Shown here: positions 35,130 to 43,553 of the stretch, piece by piece
Layout: each line of letters opens with the position of its first letter
Position numbering within the stretch: the stretch's first letter is position 1
Assembly: GCF_000383915.1 (NCBI RefSeq)
Contig: NZ_KB912942.1
Span: forward strand, 1,772,561 to 1,836,560
Length of the DNA stretch: 64,000 nt
From: Amycolatopsis benzoatilytica AK 16/65
GTDB taxonomy: Bacteria; Actinomycetota; Actinomycetes; Mycobacteriales; Pseudonocardiaceae
Direction: 5' to 3'
Position numbers and translations under genes: made by a program
The notes under the pieces: generated by a model
What the model was told of the DNA's origin: nothing
What the model saw: only the letters and a program-made list of their open reading frames with translations
Databases searched by the model: none

Positions 35130-35306
35130 TCAGTCCTTCGTGCCCTTCACGGCGTCCTTGATCTTGTCACCCGCCTGCTTGAGGGCGCCCTTGGCCTGCT
35201 CGGCCTTCCCCTCGCCCTGCCACTGCTCGTTGCCGGTGGCGTTGCCGACCGCTTCCTTGGCCTTGCCCTTCATTTCCTCAGCCTTGTGCGCCGGGGTGTC
35301 GTTCAT
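35130..35306 (-). CDS. CsbD-family small stress protein
   Basis: A 58-aa hydrophilic protein: KAEEMKGKAKEAVGNATG followed by a second half with AKGALKQAGDKIKDAVKG, the CsbD-like repeat of Lys/Ala/Gly helices. CsbD proteins are general stress proteins of unknown mechanism, named for sigma-B control in Bacillus. The ATG at 35306 is preceded by GAGAGGG. A SigB/SigF-type promoter lies about 160 bp upstream and a strong hairpin follows the gene. Confidence 0.88.
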   Translation of the reverse strand: MNDTPAHKAEEMKGKAKEAVGNATGNEQWQGEGKAEQAKGALKQAGDKIKDAVKGTKD

Positions 35307-35469
35307 CTCGTCGCCCTCTCTCTTCTCAGATTTCGGCGCGCACTGACAAACCGCGCATAGTTCCGCTCGATACGGGGTTTCTTCGAGGGATTGAGCGCCG
35401 TTTTCTTTTCTTCGCGCGCTAACCGCTGCGTCTCCGGCCCGATTCGCGCCGGGGCCGGTCACGTGCTGG

Positions 35470-35495
35470 ATACCCGTCTCCGGGAGGGCCCAAAC
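35470..35495 (-). promoter_or_regulatory. SigB/SigF-type stress promoter for csbD
   Basis: On the minus strand GTTT (35495-35492), a 16-bp spacer, then GGGTAT (35475-35470). This matches the actinobacterial GTTT-N15/17-GGGTAT stress sigma consensus. Confidence 0.65.
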
Positions 35496-35565
35496 AGCGC
35501 CGCCTAAACCGGTGGCGGCGTGCGGCCGCGAGGAATTCCGTTTTTGTGCGGCGTTGCGGCGGTGT

Positions 35566-35591
35566 GTGTGGACCGGCGTACACGTGGGTAC
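35566..35591 (+). promoter_or_regulatory. SigB/SigF-type stress promoter for RsbW-like gene
   Basis: GTGT (35566-35569), 16 bp, GGGTAC (35586-35591), pointing to the RsbW-like gene 90 bp downstream. It has the same spacing as the divergent csbD promoter. Confidence 0.55.
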
Positions 35592-35681
35592 TTACTCCGC
35601 GTCTGAGCACACCGAGACCAGCGCCGGCGGCGAGTTCGCTCGAAGCGGTGGGCGCGACGCGGGCCGAGGAGGAGGTCGGAC

Positions 35682-36128
35682 ATGAGTGTGGAGGAGTTGC
35701 AGCGCGCCAGCTCGCCCGCGAGGGCGGCTTCGCGGGCTGGCTCGGCGGGCCCGGTGGCGCGTCTGGATCTAGCGCTGAATCAGGATCTCGCGGCTTTGCG
35801 GCAAATTCGGGACGAGGCGGCGGCGTTCGTCCGACGCCATCTGCGGGGCGTTCGGGCCGATACGGTGGCGGATGTGCGCTTGGTGCTGCACGAAATGGCC
35901 AGTAACGCGATCCGTCACGCCTGCCCGCCTTTCGCGCTGATGCTGTTGCTGCGCGGAGATCGGATTCTGCTCGAGGTGTCCGACTCGAGTACGAACTTCG
36001 CGCGGCACCGGGACAGGTACTGGGCAGGAGGCGGCGGGTTGGTCCTGATCGACGCGATCGCGGAACGATGGGGGCAGCGGCCCCGGGCCGGAGGGAAAAC
36101 GGTGTGGGCTGAGGTGGCTCTGCGCTGA
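35682..36128 (+). CDS. RsbW-like ATP-binding protein (anti-sigma factor kinase family)
   Basis: A 148-aa GHKL/HATPase_c protein. The N-box helix reads VRLVLHEMASNAIRHACPP, the G1 region LLEVSDSSTNFARH (Ser where an Asp-x-Gly is usual), and the G2 region GGGGLVLIDAIAERWG. The family includes serine kinases that bind and release stress sigma factors. A SigB-type promoter upstream suggests feedback on the same sigma. The altered G1 box may reduce ATPase function. It converges with a MarR gene. Confidence 0.8.
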   Translation: MSVEELQRASSPARAASRAGSAGPVARLDLALNQDLAALRQIRDEAAAFVRRHLRGVRADTVADVRLVLHEMASNAIRHACPPFALMLLLRGDRILLEVSDSSTNFARHRDRYWAGGGGLVLIDAIAERWGQRPRAGGKTVWAEVALR

Positions 36129-36174
36129 GGCGCCGGCGGGCCCGAAGCGATGTCCGGCTTGAATGCGGCAGTGC

Positions 36175-36642
36175 TCAAGGTCCGGTTCGCGGTGCGGGCT
36201 CGCGGTGGTAGCTGTGCATGGTTTCCGCCGCTTCGGCGAGAAACCGCAGCACGGTCGCGGCCTCGTCGTCCTCGAGCCGGCGGATGACGTCGGTGAGCGC
36301 GTCGAGCATCGGGGCCAGCTGAGCGCGGACCTCGGCGCGGCCGTGCGCGGTCGGCGTCAGGATGACCCGCCGCCGGTCCTCCGGGTCGGGTTCGCGGACC
36401 AGGTGCCCGGCCGCGACCAGCCGGTCCACCAGGACCGCCGCGGACGCCGAGCGGATGCCCAGCCGGTCGCCGAGTTCCACCGTGCCGATCGGGGCGCTGA
36501 CCGAGGACAGGTGGTCCAGTGCCTGCACGTCGGTCACCCGCAGGCCGAGGCCGTGCGCCAGTTGTGCCTGCATCTCCCGGCCCGCCTGCAGCACCCGGCG
36601 CAGTTCGAGGCCGATCGCGCGCCCGGTCCGTTCGTCTGCCAC
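36175..36642 (-). CDS. MarR-family transcriptional regulator
   Basis: A 155-aa winged-helix protein: RVTDVQALDHLSSVSAPIGTVELGDRLGIRSASAAVLVDRLVAAGHLVREPDPEDRRRVILTPTAHG. It is divergent from the FAD monooxygenase operon. Two inverted repeats sharing CTAGAA occupy the intergenic region, so it likely represses itself and that operon. GTG 36642 is the likely start. Confidence 0.92.
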   Translation of the reverse strand: MADERTGRAIGLELRRVLQAGREMQAQLAHGLGLRVTDVQALDHLSSVSAPIGTVELGDRLGIRSASAAVLVDRLVAAGHLVREPDPEDRRRVILTPTAHGRAEVRAQLAPMLDALTDVIRRLEDDEAATVLRFLAEAAETMHSYHREPAPRTGP

Positions 36643-36651
36643 CTGTCGGAT

Positions 36652-36706
36652 GGTAGCTAGAAAACCTACCGGTGTGTAGAGTGGGCCAAGTGACTAGAAT
36701 TTCTAG
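36652..36706. promoter_or_regulatory. probable MarR operators
   Basis: CTAGAATTTCTAG (36694-36706) is a perfect palindrome around one T. GGTAG-N9-CTACC (36652-36670) contains CTAGAAAA. AT-rich islands in this GC-rich DNA between divergent MarR and monooxygenase genes support operator function. Confidence 0.65.
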
Positions 36707-36778
36707 CGAAATAGTCTCGGGGTCGCTGGCCGCTTGGCTCGACGCGCGCCAGTGCGGCCGTCTGCGGATCGGCCTGGC

Positions 36779-38041
36779 ATGAGCGGCGGTCCCTCGCGGT
36801 GCGTGATCGTCGGCGGCGGTCCGGGCGGCATGCTGCTGGCCTACCTGCTGGCGCGGGCCGGCGCGGCGGTCACCGTGCTGGAATCGCACCGGGACTTCGA
36901 CCGCGATTTCCGGGGCGATTCGCTGCACCCGTACACCCTCGAGCTGCTCGACCAGCTCGGCCTGGCCGACGAGCTGCTGCGGCTTCCGCACGAGCGGGCC
37001 CGCTATTTCCGGTTCCACACGCCGTCCGGGCCGATCACCACCGCCGACTACGGGAAACTGCCCGGCCGGTTCCCGTTCGTGGCGCTGATGCCGCAGGCCC
37101 GGTTCCTCGATTTCCTCGCCGCCCAGGTGCGGCGGCTGCCCGCCGCGCAGGTGCGCACCGGCTGCAAAGTCACCGGCTTGCTGCACGATTCCGGCGGCCG
37201 GGTCCGCGGGGTTCGCTACCGGGACGAGTCCGGAAGCCGCGATCTGCCCGCCGACGTCGTGATCGGCGCAGACGGGCGGTTCTCCCGGGTGCGCCGGGCC
37301 GCCGGGCTGACCGCGGAATCCCTGGGCGCGAGCACCGACCTGCTGTGGTTCCGTCTCCCGCGCAACCCGTCCGATCCGCCGGACGCGGATGTCGATCTGT
37401 TCTTCGGCCGCGACCACTATGTCGGGCTGCTGACCGGCATCGCGGGCTGGCAGATCGGCTACAGCCTGCCGAAAGGCGGATACCCGGCCGCCCGGGAAGC
37501 CGGGGTGGCGCCTATCCGCGCGACGGTGGCGGAATTGGTGCCGTGGCTGGCCGACCGGGTGCCGCTGCTGACCGACTTCGCGCAGACCACGTTGCTGTCG
37601 GTGGACATCTCCCGGGTCCCGCAGTGGTGGAAACCCGGGCTGCTGCTGATCGGCGACGCGGCCCACGTCATCTCCCCGGTCGGCGGCAACGGCATCCTGA
37701 TGGCGGTCCAGGACGCGGTGGCCGCCGCGCGGCATCTCGCCCCGGCAGCGCGCGCCGGCGGCCCGCTGCCCGATCACGTACTGGCCGCGGTCCAAGCCGA
37801 GCGCGAACCGGCGGTCCGCCAGGTTCAGGCCGCGCAAGTGCGCACCGAAAAGCGTGCCGCGGCCGCCCGCGAGACCGGACGGCCGATCGTTCCGGCCGGG
37901 TTGCTCAAGATCGTCACGATGCTGCCGGGTATCCGTCGCCGAGCCGCCAAAGCGAACGCATACGGACCGGTCCCTCCGGCACTCGCCCCGGAGATCTTGC
38001 ACCGCGCGGAGACAGGAGGTCACGACAGTGCCGGCTACTGA
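36779..38041 (+). CDS. FAD-dependent monooxygenase (PHBH family)
   Basis: A 420-aa flavoprotein hydroxylase. The dinucleotide motif is CVIVGGGPGGMLLAYLLARAGAAVTVLE. The second FAD contact is LLLIGDAAHVISPVGGNGILMAVQDA, and the DG motif is DVVIGADGRFSRVRR. It would hydroxylate an aromatic or similar compound with NAD(P)H and O2. It is first in a MarR-controlled unit with two SDR genes and overlaps the next gene by 14 bp. ATG 36779 gives the family N-terminus. Substrate unknown. Confidence 0.9.
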   Translation: MSGGPSRCVIVGGGPGGMLLAYLLARAGAAVTVLESHRDFDRDFRGDSLHPYTLELLDQLGLADELLRLPHERARYFRFHTPSGPITTADYGKLPGRFPFVALMPQARFLDFLAAQVRRLPAAQVRTGCKVTGLLHDSGGRVRGVRYRDESGSRDLPADVVIGADGRFSRVRRAAGLTAESLGASTDLLWFRLPRNPSDPPDADVDLFFGRDHYVGLLTGIAGWQIGYSLPKGGYPAAREAGVAPIRATVAELVPWLADRVPLLTDFAQTTLLSVDISRVPQWWKPGLLLIGDAAHVISPVGGNGILMAVQDAVAAARHLAPAARAGGPLPDHVLAAVQAEREPAVRQVQAAQVRTEKRAAAARETGRPIVPAGLLKIVTMLPGIRRRAAKANAYGPVPPALAPEILHRAETGGHDSAGY

Positions 38042-39023
38042 TCTGCGGGCTGCCACGGACGAGCTGCTGGACGTCCTCGCCGACCGCAGCGTGCTGATCG
38101 GCTACAGCAGGCTCGGCTACCGGCTGCGCAGCCGTACTTGGCCCGCCGACGACCCGGCACCCGGTTCGCTGGCCGGGCGGACAGCCGTCGTCACCGGGGC
38201 CAGTTCCGGGCTGGGGCAGGCCACCGCCGAGCGGCTGGCTTCGTTGGGCGCCCGGGTCGTTTTGCTGGTGCGCAACGAAGAGCGGGGACTCCGTACCCGC
38301 GAAGCCATCCGGCGCGCCGTGCCAGAGTCCACAGTGGACATCGAATGGTGCGACGTGGCGGACCTGCTCGACGTGGACCGGTGCGCGGCGCGCATGGCGG
38401 CCCGCTTTCCGGTGCTCGACGTGCTGGTGCACAACGCGGGGGTGCTGCCCGCTGAGCGCGCGGAGACCGCGCAGGGCCACGAACTGACCTTGGCCACGCA
38501 CGTCCTCGGCCCGCTGCGGCTCACCGAACGGCTTCGCCCGGCGCTGGCCGCGAGCCGGGACGCGCGGGTGATCTGGATGTCGTCCGGCGGGATGTACACC
38601 CAGCCGCTCCCCGAAGACCTCGAGTACCGCGACGGCCGCTACCGCGGGGCAGTCGCGTATTCCCGCACCAAGCGTCTGCAGGTCGCGTTCGCCGGAGTGC
38701 TCGCGCGCCGCTTCGCCGCGGACGGGATCGGCGTGCACACCGTGCATCCAGGCTGGGCCGACACCCCCGGCGTGGCCGAGTCCCTGCCTGGCTTCCATCG
38801 GCTGCTCGGAGCGCTGCTGCGCACTCCGGCCGAAGGCGCGGACACCGCGGTCTGGCTCGCCGCGACGGCACCCGCCCCAGAGCCCGGCCGGTTCTGGCAC
38901 GACCGCCGTCCGCGGCCGGTCTACTACCTGCCCTGGCAGCACGACGATCCGGACCGCCTCCGGCGAGCCTGGGACCGCTGCGCTGCCGCGGCGGGCCTGT
39001 CCGGCGACGGTCCGCGATCCTGA
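38028..39023 (+). CDS. short-chain dehydrogenase/reductase
   Basis: A 331-aa SDR with an N-terminal extension of ~45 residues before the Rossmann fold. The cofactor motif TAVVTGASSGLGQA, the NAG motif LVHNAGVLP, and the catalytic Ser (IWMSSGGMY) with Tyr-x3-Lys as YSRTK identify a classical SDR; HPGWADTPGV follows. It probably oxidises or reduces a lipid or sterol-like alcohol. GTG 38028 has AGGAGGT seven bases upstream. Second gene of the MarR-regulated unit. Confidence 0.92.
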   Translation: MPATDLRAATDELLDVLADRSVLIGYSRLGYRLRSRTWPADDPAPGSLAGRTAVVTGASSGLGQATAERLASLGARVVLLVRNEERGLRTREAIRRAVPESTVDIEWCDVADLLDVDRCAARMAARFPVLDVLVHNAGVLPAERAETAQGHELTLATHVLGPLRLTERLRPALAASRDARVIWMSSGGMYTQPLPEDLEYRDGRYRGAVAYSRTKRLQVAFAGVLARRFAADGIGVHTVHPGWADTPGVAESLPGFHRLLGALLRTPAEGADTAVWLAATAPAPEPGRFWHDRRPRPVYYLPWQHDDPDRLRRAWDRCAAAAGLSGDGPRS

Positions 39024-39063
39024 GCATCCGGCTCCTCTTTTCCCTCGGCAGCAAGGAGAATCC

Positions 39064-40544
39064 ATGCGGTGCGTGGTGTTCGGCGCCACCGGGTACATCG
39101 GCGGCAGGCTCGTCCCGGCCTGTTGGAGGCAGGGCACCAGGTCCGGGTCGTCGCGCGCAGCCCGGCCAAACTCGCCGACGTGCCGTGGCGCGGTCCGGTC
39201 GAGGTGGTGCGCGGCGACGTCACCGACCCGGCCGAGGTCGCCGCGGCGCTGGACGGGCAGGAAGTCGCCTACTACCTCGTGCACGCCCTGCACCGGCCGG
39301 ATTTCGTAGCGGTCGACCGGGCCGCCGCGCACACCGTGGCGGACGCCGCTCGCGAGGCCGGGCTGTCCCGGCTGGTGTACCTCGGCGGGATCACCCCGGC
39401 CGGCGACGAGCCGCTGTCGGACCACCTGGCCTCCCGTGCCGAAGTCGGCCGGATCCTGCTCGGCTCCGGCGTGCCGACCTGCGTCCTGCAAGCCGCGGTG
39501 ATCATCGGGTCCGGCTCCGCGAGCTTCGAAATGCTGCGCTACCTCACCGAACGGCTGCCGGTGATGATCACCCCGCGCTGGGTGCGCAACCGGATCCAGC
39601 CCATCGCCGTCCGCGACGTCGTGCACTACCTGACCCGCGCCGCCACGCTCCCGGAGGAGGTGCACGGCGCGTTCGACATCGCCGGTCCCGACGTGCTGAC
39701 CTACCTGGAGATGATGCGCCGCTACGCCGTCGTGGCCCAGCTGCCCCGGCGGTTCGTGCTGCCGGTGCCGGTGCTGACGCCCTGGCTGTCGGCCCAATGG
39801 GTCAACTTCGTCACCCCGGTCCCGCGCAGCATCGCGGTCCCGCTCATCGAGTCGCTGGTGCACGAGGTGATCCGCCGCGACGACCGCATCGACGCCTGGA
39901 TTCCGCCGCCGCCGGACGGACCGCTGCACTACGAGCGCGCTCTCGAACTCGCGCTCGCCCGCGTCCGCGACGCGGACGTGCCGACCCGCTGGTCGGACGC
40001 CGCCTGGCCGGCCGCGCCCTCGGATCCGCTGCCCACCGACCCCGAATGGTCGGGCGGCACTCTCTATCGCGACGTGCGCGAGCACCCCACCGCCGCGGAC
40101 CCGGAAACGCTCTGGCAGGTCATCGAAGCCATCGGCGGCGAACACGGCTGGTATTCGTTCCCGCTGGCCTGGACGGTGCGCGGCTGGGCGGACCGGCTCG
40201 TCGGCGGAGTGGGCCTGCGCCGCGGCCGCCGCGACCCGCGCCGGCTGCACGCGGGCGAAGCGCTCGACTGGTGGCGCGTGGAGACGCTGGACCGCCCCCG
40301 GCGGCTGCGCCTGCGCGCGGAAATGAAGCTTCCCGGCCGGGCCTGGCTCGACCTCATCGCCGAACCGGACGGGACCGGCGGTGCCCGCTACCGTCAGATC
40401 GCCCTGTTCGAACCGCACGGATTCGCCGGGCACCTCTACTGGAAGGCCATCGCGCCGTTCCACGACGTCGTGTTCGGCGGGATGGCCCGCAACATCACCG
40501 GCGCCGCCGAACAGCAGTCGAAATCCGGCGCTGCCCAGCCGTGA
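39064..40544 (+). pseudogene. NAD(P)-binding epimerase-like/DUF2867 protein, split by a frameshift
   Basis: The protein begins RCVVFGATGYIGGRLVPA from ATG 39064, then the homologous frame jumps: from ~39121 the continuation LLEAGHQVRVVARSPAKLADV lies in the -1 frame and runs to 40544. One base is missing at ~39118-39121 (CCGGCCTG where CCGGCNCTG is expected). Repaired length would be ~493 aa: an NmrA-like Rossmann domain (VRGDVTDPAEVAAALDG, YLVHAL, YLGGITP) plus a C-terminal DUF2867 domain. AAGGAG precedes the ATG. Sequencing error or a real mutation; the rest of the frame is intact. Confidence 0.85.
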
Positions 40545-40737
40545 GCGCCGGCCGCTCGTCGAGTGGCCGGCGGCGGTGCGAATCAGGAGCAGCTCTCCGG
40601 ACGGGATCGGCCACGACGCGCTGGACGGCGATCGCGGCGAGGGCGATGTCGACGGAGACGAGTTGCGGCACCGGAATGCTTTCGACGTCGCGTATCCACC
40701 TGGCGAACAGAGCGTCGAGCGTGGTGTCGGTGTCCAT
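40495..40737 (-). CDS. small hypothetical protein
   Basis: An 80-aa frame. The first ~45 residues (TLDALFARWIRDVESIPVPQLVSVDIALAAIAV) look like a real protein, with a hydrophobic/acidic helical pattern. The remainder is Arg-rich and overlaps the 3' end of the convergent DUF2867 gene by 50 bp, so the natural end may differ. Weak ribosome site. No family recognised. Confidence 0.4.
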   Translation of the reverse strand: MDTDTTLDALFARWIRDVESIPVPQLVSVDIALAAIAVQRVVADPVRRAAPDSHRRRPLDERPALTAGQRRISTAVRRRR

Positions 40738-40849
40738 TGGCCACCCTGCCTTTCCCCGCTTGAGTCGGCGTCCTGGGCTGCTCGTTACGAGGCGCGACCG
40801 GGCGCGCTCCGGCCCGCAGGGGAGAAGGACACGTCGCGCGTCGGGAACC

Positions 40850-41608
40850 TCAGCGGCGGCCGGACCGGCGCCATGGCCAGCCCGCGAACCGGGAGGTGGC
40901 GGCCCGCGCGGCTCGCAGGCGCTCCGTCCGGAGGGTCGTGACCTCTGGCAGGTCCAGTGGTTCCAGCGGAGTGCCGAGTGCCCAGCCGAGCAGCAGGTCC
41001 GCGAACGCCGGGTTGCGCGCCAGCACTGGGCCGTGCAAGTAGGTCGCGGCGATTCGGCCGGCGACGGCCCCGTCGGTGCCGTCGCCGTTGCCGACTCCCG
41101 CGGTGACCGTCCCGAGCGGCCGGCAGCCCGGGCCGAGACGGGTGCTGCCGCGGTGGTTCTCGAACCCGGTGAGAGTTTCGAGCCGGGCGCACGCGGGCGG
41201 TTCGACGACGATCTCGCCGACCGCGCGCCGTTCGGCCGGCGCCGAGGTCAGGTCCAGCAGCTCGAGCCCAGGGTGCCGGCATCCCCCGACAGCGGTGAAG
41301 TCCGTGCCGAGCAGTTGCAGGCCGGCGCAGACTCCGAGCACGGTCGCGCCGCGGGCCGCCGCCCGGTGCAGACCGCCGTCGGCCAGGAGGTGCTTCGCCG
41401 CGAGTTCCTGCGGGTCGTCTTCGCCGCCGCCGAGCAGGTAGACGTCCAAGGAGGCCGGCACGGGCGTCCGGTGGTCGATCGAGGTGACCTCGGCGGGGAT
41501 CCCGCGCCAGCGGAGTCGCTGGGCGAGTACGACCGCGTTCCCGCCGTCGCCATAGGTGCCGAGGATGTCCGGCAGAACGAGTCCGATGCGGACAGTCGAT
41601 TCGCTCAT
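40850..41608 (-). CDS. GatD-like type 1 glutamine amidotransferase
   Basis: A 252-aa class I amidotransferase of the CobQ/GatD type. LVLPDILGTYGDGGNAVVLAQRL and YLLGGGEDDPQ open it, the nucleophile lies in GVCAGLQLLG, GFENHRGSTRLGPG is the GatD-like loop, and the catalytic His is in TYLHGPVLARNP. GatD supplies ammonia to MurT for lipid II isoglutamine amidation. MurT normally sits next to it but no Mur ligase gene is adjacent here, so this is a stand-alone copy or serves another ligase. ATG 41608 chosen by homology. Confidence 0.82.
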   Translation of the reverse strand: MSESTVRIGLVLPDILGTYGDGGNAVVLAQRLRWRGIPAEVTSIDHRTPVPASLDVYLLGGGEDDPQELAAKHLLADGGLHRAAARGATVLGVCAGLQLLGTDFTAVGGCRHPGLELLDLTSAPAERRAVGEIVVEPPACARLETLTGFENHRGSTRLGPGCRPLGTVTAGVGNGDGTDGAVAGRIAATYLHGPVLARNPAFADLLLGWALGTPLEPLDLPEVTTLRTERLRAARAATSRFAGWPWRRSGRR

Positions 41609-41803
41609 TCCGGCCAGCACCTCGGAGAAGCAGACTGCGGCGTGCTTGCTCCCGTCACGTTGCGTCGTTCACGGTAGCCGCTGAGGAAACGCGCGGTAAA
41701 GGACAGGCTAGCTCAGCCGATGCCCCGCCGCTCGCATTTCCCGGTCGCGCCGAGCCTGTGCCAGCGCGCTGCGTCGTCGGGTACGGAAGGACGCGGCTCG
41801 CGA

Positions 41804-42574
41804 TCACGGCTGCGCGCTGTAGCCGAGAATTTCTTCCGGCGACAGCGCGTTGCGCACCAGCATGGTCGCGATGGTGCTGATTTTCTGCTGTTCGCGGCGG
41901 CAGTAGCCGCGCAGCAGTTCGAACGCCTCGTCGACGGAAAGCTGGCTGGCTTGCGAGAGCAGGCCCTTGGCCTGCTCGATGACGACTCGGGTGCTGAGCG
42001 CGGTCTGCAGCTGGGCGGTCAGCCGCCGGCATTCGCGGATCTCGCGTTCGTGCACGATTCCGATGGCGGCGATATCGGTCAAGGCGCGGGCCTCGTACAG
42101 TTCCTCCGGCGGCAAAGTGGTGGTATCGCGGCCGAACAGGGTGAGCACGCCGACGGCGTGTTCTCTCAGCCGAAGCGGGAACGCGTACACCGACTGGAAT
42201 CCTTCGGCGAGTGCTTCCGCGGTGAACAGCGGCCACTTCGCCGCAGTGTGCCTCAGGTCGTCCACGCGGATCGGCGCACCCAAGTGGTGGGCCTCGACCG
42301 ACGGTCCGTGCTCGCTGTGCTGCTGCAGAAGGTCGAGTCGCCGGGCACCGGCGTCGGAGGCGGCAGCCGCGGTGAGCAGCCCGTTGCGGCCGGCCAGCAT
42401 CAGGGCGGCCGCCGAGGTGCTGAACAACGTCGCGCACGCCGCGGCCAGGTAGTCGAGCCTGGCCGCCGCGTCGTAGTCGTCGGCCAGCGTGTCGGCCATG
42501 TCGATCAGTACGCGCAACAGCGGAGGCGGCTCGCGTGGCGGTGTTTCGAGAGTCGGCCGTCGGTTACTCCTCAT
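41804..42574 (-). CDS. GAF-ANTAR transcription antitermination regulator
   Basis: A 256-aa regulator, paralogous to the gene at 358-1122 throughout (LRVLIDMADTLADDYDAAARLDYL, WPLFTAEALAEGFQSVYAFPLRLR, GVLTLFGRD). The GAF domain spans ~20-170 and ANTAR ~180-245 (STRVVIEQAKGLLSQASQLSVDEAFELLRGYCRR). GAGGGGCAGG lies upstream of ATG 42574. It is monocistronic between the amidotransferase gene and an ABC operon terminator. Signal and RNA targets unknown. Confidence 0.92.
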   Translation of the reverse strand: MRSNRRPTLETPPREPPPLLRVLIDMADTLADDYDAAARLDYLAAACATLFSTSAAALMLAGRNGLLTAAAASDAGARRLDLLQQHSEHGPSVEAHHLGAPIRVDDLRHTAAKWPLFTAEALAEGFQSVYAFPLRLREHAVGVLTLFGRDTTTLPPEELYEARALTDIAAIGIVHEREIRECRRLTAQLQTALSTRVVIEQAKGLLSQASQLSVDEAFELLRGYCRREQQKISTIATMLVRNALSPEEILGYSAQP

Positions 42575-42746
42575 GATTCCTGCCCCTCGCCTCAGTGTGC
42601 GGTCCTCCGGATTCGCCCGACGGGGTGATCCGCCTTTCCGGTCTGAAATCCTCCGTGCTGTGCTTCGCCTCGCCACGGAAGAATCGTTCCGCGGCAATGT
42701 TTCGCTACCCGAAGTTGTCCGTTCTGCGCTGATCGGCCGCTGTGGC

Positions 42747-42779
42747 GGTCCGCCGTCCGGGCAGGCGGACCCCGGACGG
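42747..42779 (-). terminator. alternative hairpins after ABC exporter operon
   Basis: GGTCCGCC/GGCGGACC (42747-42754 with 42764-42771) and CCGTCCGG/CCGGACGG (42753-42760 with 42772-42779) are two perfect 8-bp stems that share sequence and exclude each other. They lie 25 bp after the permease stop. Confidence 0.55.
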
Positions 42780-42803
42780 TTTCGCGGCGGGCGGCGATGC
42801 TGT

Positions 42804-43550
42804 TCATGCCTCTATCCGGTTCAGCCGCCAGGCGGTCAGGCCGATTGTCAGCACCAGCAGCGCGGCCATCACGGCGACCGCGCCGGTGTCCCAGCCGAGG
42901 CCGAGCCAGGGGCCGCGGAGCGCACGGGCCGCGTAGGTCAGCGGGACGGCGTCGGCCAGCCGGGCGAGCGTCGCGGGCAGGACCTCCTTGGGCGGTCCAG
43001 CGCCGCCGAGCATCATGAAGACGAAGAACAGCAGAACGCCGAGGCCCTGTGCGGCGCGTGCGGTCCGGAGCAGGATGCCCAGCAAGACGCCGAGCGCGGC
43101 GAACGCGATGCTGACGAGCAGGAACGCGAGGACGGTGCCGGGCCAGTCGTGCGGGAGGGCCCCGCCGTAGCCGGTGGCGGACAGAACCGCGATCAGGATC
43201 GCGCCGGTCACGCCCATCAGGAGAGCCACGAACACGTGCGCGGCCAGCAGCGCCGCCGTCGGAAGCGGGGAAGCTCGGAACCGGCGCAGTACGCCGCGCT
43301 CGCGGTAGGCGGCGAGGTGGACCGAGACCGACAGCACCCCGGCAGTGGCCGCGACGAGCGCGACGTAGGTGGGGGTGTAGAAGTCGATGGGGCCGAGCCC
43401 GTTGTAGACCCCGGCGCTGGTGCGATTGCCGAACACGCCGTTGAGCACGTAGAGCACGATGACCGGCAGGATCAGCACGAACAGCACGGTCAACGGCTCG
43501 CGGAAGAACAGCTTCAGCTCCACCCAGCAGAGTTCTCGCAGGCCGCGCAT
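42804..43550 (-). CDS. ABC-2 type transporter permease
   Basis: A 248-aa integral membrane subunit with about six helices: ELKLFFREPLTVLFVLILPVIVLYVLNGVFG, then YRERGVLRRFRASPLPTAALLAAHV (the ABC-2 coupling region), and AVPLTYAARALRGPWLG. It pairs with the ATPase gene 3 bp upstream. The family exports antibiotics or lipids. Second gene from the end of a leftward unit CPBP-ATPase-permease. Confidence 0.92.
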   Translation of the reverse strand: MRGLRELCWVELKLFFREPLTVLFVLILPVIVLYVLNGVFGNRTSAGVYNGLGPIDFYTPTYVALVAATAGVLSVSVHLAAYRERGVLRRFRASPLPTAALLAAHVFVALLMGVTGAILIAVLSATGYGGALPHDWPGTVLAFLLVSIAFAALGVLLGILLRTARAAQGLGVLLFFVFMMLGGAGPPKEVLPATLARLADAVPLTYAARALRGPWLGLGWDTGAVAVMAALLVLTIGLTAWRLNRIEA

Positions 43551-43553
43551 CGC

